Both the position numbers and the translations under genes were made by a program. Below the pieces are notes generated by a model that was not told the origin of the DNA, ran no database searches, and saw only the letters and a list, made by a program, of their open reading frames with translations. Of a stretch of 64,000 bases of DNA, positions 60,901-64,000 are shown in pieces. Source of the stretch: Juglans regia (lineage: Eukaryota > Streptophyta > Magnoliopsida > Fagales > Juglandaceae). Within the stretch, counting starts at the first letter, position 1; each line of letters begins with the position of its first letter. Where the stretch lies: the NCBI RefSeq assembly GCF_001411555.2, contig NC_049915.1, forward strand, positions 20,121,424 to 20,185,423, written 5' to 3'.

Positions 60901-62421
60901 CAGGCCCGATGAGGATGTCGGGCATTTAATGGGGGAGATTGTGATACCCTATATGATAAGCAAAGGTAAGTGGTGTATGGATCCCACATTGCTTAGGAAT
61001 AAGGAATTCTTGCTCTTTATAATTTTCCAATAGGGCTCCAATTGTATCATTGACTAATCTTTTTGGAGTATAGGTCATATGATTTAGGCATTTCATTGGG
61101 GCGTTACAGTACCCTCCCCTCCATGGGGTGACATGTTGTAAGCACCAAGTGAATGCCAAACATAGGAACAAAATTTTGGTGGCAAAAAGGTACCACTTTT
61201 GACATGATTATTGTTTGCACTCTACAGATGTTACTATGGAATAGGGTCTTTTCCATTTCATTTGACATGAGTCGAATCCATTATTCTAGTGCAAAATGTG
61301 GGTATTTTAGCCATTTCAATGTTAATCTAGTTCCTCTTAGAAACACAATGACCAAGATCCCTCATGTTTTGCAATAAATGGACACTATTCGTTTCAAGTA
61401 AAATGGAGATAATCCTCATCTCATGGTCTATGTATTTTCAATGAAGTGAGAATTCCATTATCATCCTCATAAATATCATTTAGTTTGCACCATTATACAC
61501 ACACAATCACCATAATACAGATAGAATCATTCAATCCAGAATCTCACAAAAGTAAAATGCCTTAACTACACTTTAAAGTAAAACTAATTGCTACTGAATA
61601 ACAGTCTATATGTCCACCAACTACTGATTGGTGGTTATACCACAGATTGGGTGAGAGGAAGGAAATGGAGTACTAATTATGCAGTGAATCCAATTGGACG
61701 GTACCTACGAGTTAAATGGACTTCCATTCTGTCTTGAGTGATTCAGTGCTAGATTGGATGTAATTCATGGACTCACATGGTATGCAAAGTTTGTCATGGC
61801 CTGCCTATACTACTGTCCACTCGAGAAAATTTGATTGAGACATTTTAACCAGCATGGTTATTGCTCATGGCATTGCCTTTTTGAAAATGGCCATGTCCCC
61901 AAAACAGGCAATTAACCCTGGAAGTTATGGAAACAGAGGATTCTGAGTATGAGGGTAATGTGTAGCCAATGAACAATAAGATTCATTGAAAAAGAAACAA
62001 ACACTACAAGCTAGATGCCACTATTCCCTCAAGGGAGATTATAGTTATAAGGAAGATACATACCGATTCGATCAGTCAATGCTGAGTTTATCAATCTGCC
62101 TGTAGACCTAATGACCATTATACCCTCTAAGGGAAAGAGGATTTTCTCACATGTGAGTATGACTGATCCCCACAACATTGTAAGTTTTCAACGAAGCACA
62201 ACTCAGAAGACATGACACGTTATAAGCTTAAAAGCAAAAATAAAACAAAAAGAAAAAGATACCATTCTTGTTTTTTTTAGAAGATGCAGAGATTCTCAGT
62301 TTCAACATTCTGTTTTCATTTAAATCATACACTACTGGCTCGACAAATACTACGAGAGGCCAACACAGAGAGCAATTTGTAATTTGGTAAATTATTTCAA
62401 ACATTACTCACCGAATTCCAT
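54910..62421 (-). CDS. Protein-kinase-superfamily protein with degenerate active site
   Basis: Proposed minus-strand exons: 62,421-62,412 (ATGGAATTC G), 59,921-59,856, 58,210-58,139 and 57,059-54,910, all phase 1 with GT-AG borders, giving 765 residues. The last exon carries nearly all the protein. A kinase-like C-lobe near residues 540-740 has HGDICPENI (593-601) in place of HRDxKxxN. SWG (619-621) replaces DFG, and no Gly-rich loop or VAIK lysine is visible, so catalysis is doubtful. The long N-terminal part is conserved-looking but unassigned (SFLVDELHKLDLALEG-type acidic helices, HWDQVMEFVLFKRDIL). The two short exons encode related peptides. The small exons are my inference; a shorter reading from an ATG at 57,084 gives 724 residues, but its upstream sequence has in-frame stops. 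The function is unknown. Confidence 0.8.
58139..58210 (-). other. Short coding exon 3 of the kinase-like gene
   Basis: 72 nt with acceptor GGCTCAG and donor GTTTGC. It reads FSHDDMDLSLGQSLDGSFRK and then SNS in the phase required by its neighbours. It resembles exon 2 in the LxQxxDGSF[KR] core. Confidence 0.78.
59102..59491. mobile_element. MITE with GAGAAA ends, interrupted by a Harbinger MITE
   Basis: The ends are inverted copies: GAGAAAAGCTAGATG ... AAGGGATTCCCA against GAGAAATGCTTTAGCC ... AAGAGATCCCA. The interior (GTAAAACTACTTTTA and its imperfect complement) is also inverted. It lies in an intron of the kinase-like gene. The target duplication is worn. A 197-bp MITE sits at its centre. 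Confidence 0.65.
59204..59400. mobile_element. PIF/Harbinger-type MITE with TTA duplication
   Basis: 197 bp flanked by TTA (59,201-59,203 and 59,401-59,403). The ends are inverted: GGCCTGGTTTGTTTAGTGA against GCCCTGATTTGGATAGTGA. Inside are CATCTCATCT repeats and AACTTTCCCAAACTTCC, a composition shared with 13,235-13,418. Non-coding. Confidence 0.88.
59856..59921 (-). other. Short coding exon 2 of the kinase-like gene
   Basis: 66 nt, acceptor GACTCAG and donor GTCAGT. It reads SQQNDFHLEQLVDGSFKNF and then IS, in phase with exons 1 and 3. Confidence 0.78.
60098..60338 (+). mobile_element. tRNA-derived SINE with 11-bp TSD
   Basis: Flanked by ATATTG[C/T]CCTC at 60,087-60,097 and 60,339-60,349. 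Box A-like TGGTAAAGGC (60,111-60,120) and box B-like GATTCGACACC (60,156-60,166) are correctly spaced. It ends in an A-run (60,329-60,337). It shares its 3' half with the SINE at 41,381-41,573. It lies antisense in an intron of the kinase-like gene. Confidence 0.85.
60671..61108 (+). mobile_element. Complete TRIM (miniature LTR retrotransposon)
   Basis: Two LTRs of 168-169 bp (60,671-60,838 and 60,940-61,108) start TGTGATACCC and end GC[A/G]TTA[G/C]A. A perfect 5-bp duplication GTACC flanks the element (60,666-60,670 and 61,109-61,113). The primer-binding site TAGTATCAAAGC (60,841-60,852) resembles the initiator-tRNA type TGGTATCAGAGC, and a polypurine tract GGGGGAGA precedes the second LTR. 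The internal region is only 101 bp and non-coding. It lies antisense in intron 1 of the kinase-like gene. Confidence 0.93.
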
Positions 62422-62785
62422 CTCGAAGACCCACAATACCCAAAAGCAGAAAAATTATTGCAAGAACTAATTAATCCGCGGATCCCTGAGAACTTCAAAA
62501 CAGGCATTCTTCAACCCAGATATTGAAATGTCAATAAATGATGATATGGACCATCATTGATACGCCACAAGCAGTGGAAAAATGTGGCCAATGAGAGGGA
62601 ACTCAGGTAAATGAGAGATCTTGAACCTCTTGTTTTTCTCAAAAGTTGAAAACTTGAAATTGAAAATGGGATTCTCGTTGAAGCTAGCTTATTGTCATGG
62701 CTCTCGTTGCTGTTGTATTGCGTTGGTTGGCAGGGAAGCAGCTAGAGGTGAAGAGCGAAAAACACTACTCCTTTTTAAAGCCTAG
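62422..62785 (-). promoter_or_regulatory. Presumed 5' UTR and core promoter of the kinase-like gene
   Basis: A TATA-like CTTTAAAAAGG lies near 62,771-62,781 (-), about 350 bp before the proposed ATG at 62,421. The interval has the pyrimidine-rich character of a leader. It may contain an upstream ATG or intron; the start site is not proven. Confidence 0.4.
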
Positions 62786-64000
62786 GCAACAAAAAACATC
62801 CAAACATAACAAGTACTAGCAACAAAGCAATGAAAGGCTGAGTGCGAATGAAAAAGAGAGAAATCCAAGCCGTAGAGACAGTGGTCCGCGAGTGAGCTTT
62901 GTCGGTCCCCACATCTCTTCTTGGCAGTCAGTCCCATTGACAATGATGTTTCCATTACTCATTGTGTCACTCCACACTCCCCATCCTGTCGAACGTGCAC
63001 TATATGTGGCCCCTGATAGAACAAAACAGGACACGTAAGCCCAACCCACCACGTAGGCCCAAGGCGGAGGGAGTTTCCACGAGGGGAGAAATGGGCAGCC
63101 GGCGTGGGAAAGCTGCCTGAGGACATAGTGGCTGAGTAGAGCATGTCTTGTGATTGATGAATAAAATAAAAGATGTGTTTTATATACATTGAATTCCAAA
63201 TAGAATTTTACTATAAGAGTCATATATAGTATCGGAGCTCTCACTTTTCATGAGTCCATTATTTAAGCGGCAGCAATAAATTAGAAATCTCTAATTGCCT
63301 TGTACAGTTGTACTATGGTTACACTCCAGTCTCCATATCTCATTTGCCATGGCTATTTGTTTTTTAAGGAATTACTACTAAAGATGTCTGTTTTTACAGT
63401 CCATCTCCTTCATGCTTCATCTGAATTCACCCATACTGTGAACTTTGAAGTCCTCGTACCTGTGTGGAGATAAAGCAAAGTTTTCTCACAGATTTTATTA
63501 TTTGTTATGCAAGAATCCCAGTTTGTCTGTGCAGTCAGCAGTGCGTTTTTTTTTTTTTTTTTTCTAATCAAGCATGTATATTATAGATGGAAATAATATT
63601 ACAGAGATACATAATATCTCATGAAGGTTCTTAACCACTATCAATATATAAAATATACCTATGAAGGTTATCTAAAGATATGCAACCAAAGATTAAATTG
63701 ATTACTGCCCATTGCGTCATAAAATGTGGATATCGATTTTGTGATGATGAATCTTTTTGAGATTGTAAATTTAGACGGATCTCATCAGTGATTAAAGCTA
63801 GCCTCATCTTCTGACTGTTATAACAAATTGAGCGTCACCCTCCAGATTAGCTGGACTCTTTTTGAAGATGTTTTGTTTACACTCCAGTCAACCGTGTGAT
63901 CACTGTATTGGCCGGCGAAACAGTTCGAGCAATCAATTTTCAACGTATAATGGGATGCTGATTTTAGAGATTTATTTAGGAAAGAAAAAAGTAAAAATGA
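62786..64000. other. Intergenic DNA at the window edge
   Basis: Probably the upstream promoter region of the kinase-like gene. It has a T-run at 63,547-63,563. No gene is supported. Confidence 0.55.

Overview
This 64 kb window is nuclear DNA from a woody eudicot. The reasons are AT-rich intergenic DNA, GT-AG introns, long AT/GA microsatellites, plant-only protein families (PLATZ factor, small serine-rich-like protein) and dense plant transposons (LINE, Ty1/copia, Ty3/gypsy, CACTA, TRIM, SINE, Mutator- and Harbinger-type MITEs). The MITE families resemble those I associate with Fagales (walnut, hickory, oak), but that placement is an inference.

Four protein-coding host genes are supported. 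(1) 21,644-22,790 (+): a PLATZ zinc-binding protein of four exons; the first coding exon is only the ATG. (2) 37,909-42,052 (+): a nine-exon, five-pass membrane protein with a signal peptide. (3) 44,944-45,294 (+): a single-exon 116-residue serine-rich-protein-like gene with a TATA box. (4) 54,910-62,421 (-): a kinase-fold protein with a degenerate active site. Its large 3' exon is obvious; three small 5' exons, two of them apparent duplicates of each other, were found by reading the intronic DNA.

Most of the rest is transposons. 1.0-3.9 kb is a broken copia fragment (-). 6.9 to about 12.7 kb is a CACTA element with a five-exon transposase gene (-) broken by a few lesions. 15,608-21,147 is a full-length LINE with a 17-bp target duplication, lying about 480 bp upstream of the PLATZ start codon. 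25,164-33,295 is a copia element lacking gag, into whose pol gene a compacted gypsy-type element (28,137-32,576) has inserted. 43.3-43.6 and 47.4-48.5 kb are LINE 3' fragments. 49.1-53.4 kb is a second CACTA element carrying a GC-rich block, with a 539-bp Mutator-type MITE at its right edge. The introns of genes 2 and 4 hold a foldback MITE, two SINEs of one family, a nested MITE pair and a complete 438-bp TRIM.

The four genes show no sign of working together; they are ordinary neighbours in a transposon-rich region. I did not find a convincing new multi-gene system. The most useful observations are the hidden duplicated exons and degenerate active site of the kinase-like gene, the ATG-only exon with a start-stop uORF in PLATZ, the young LINE at the PLATZ promoter, the compacted nested gypsy derivative, and the intronic TRIM.
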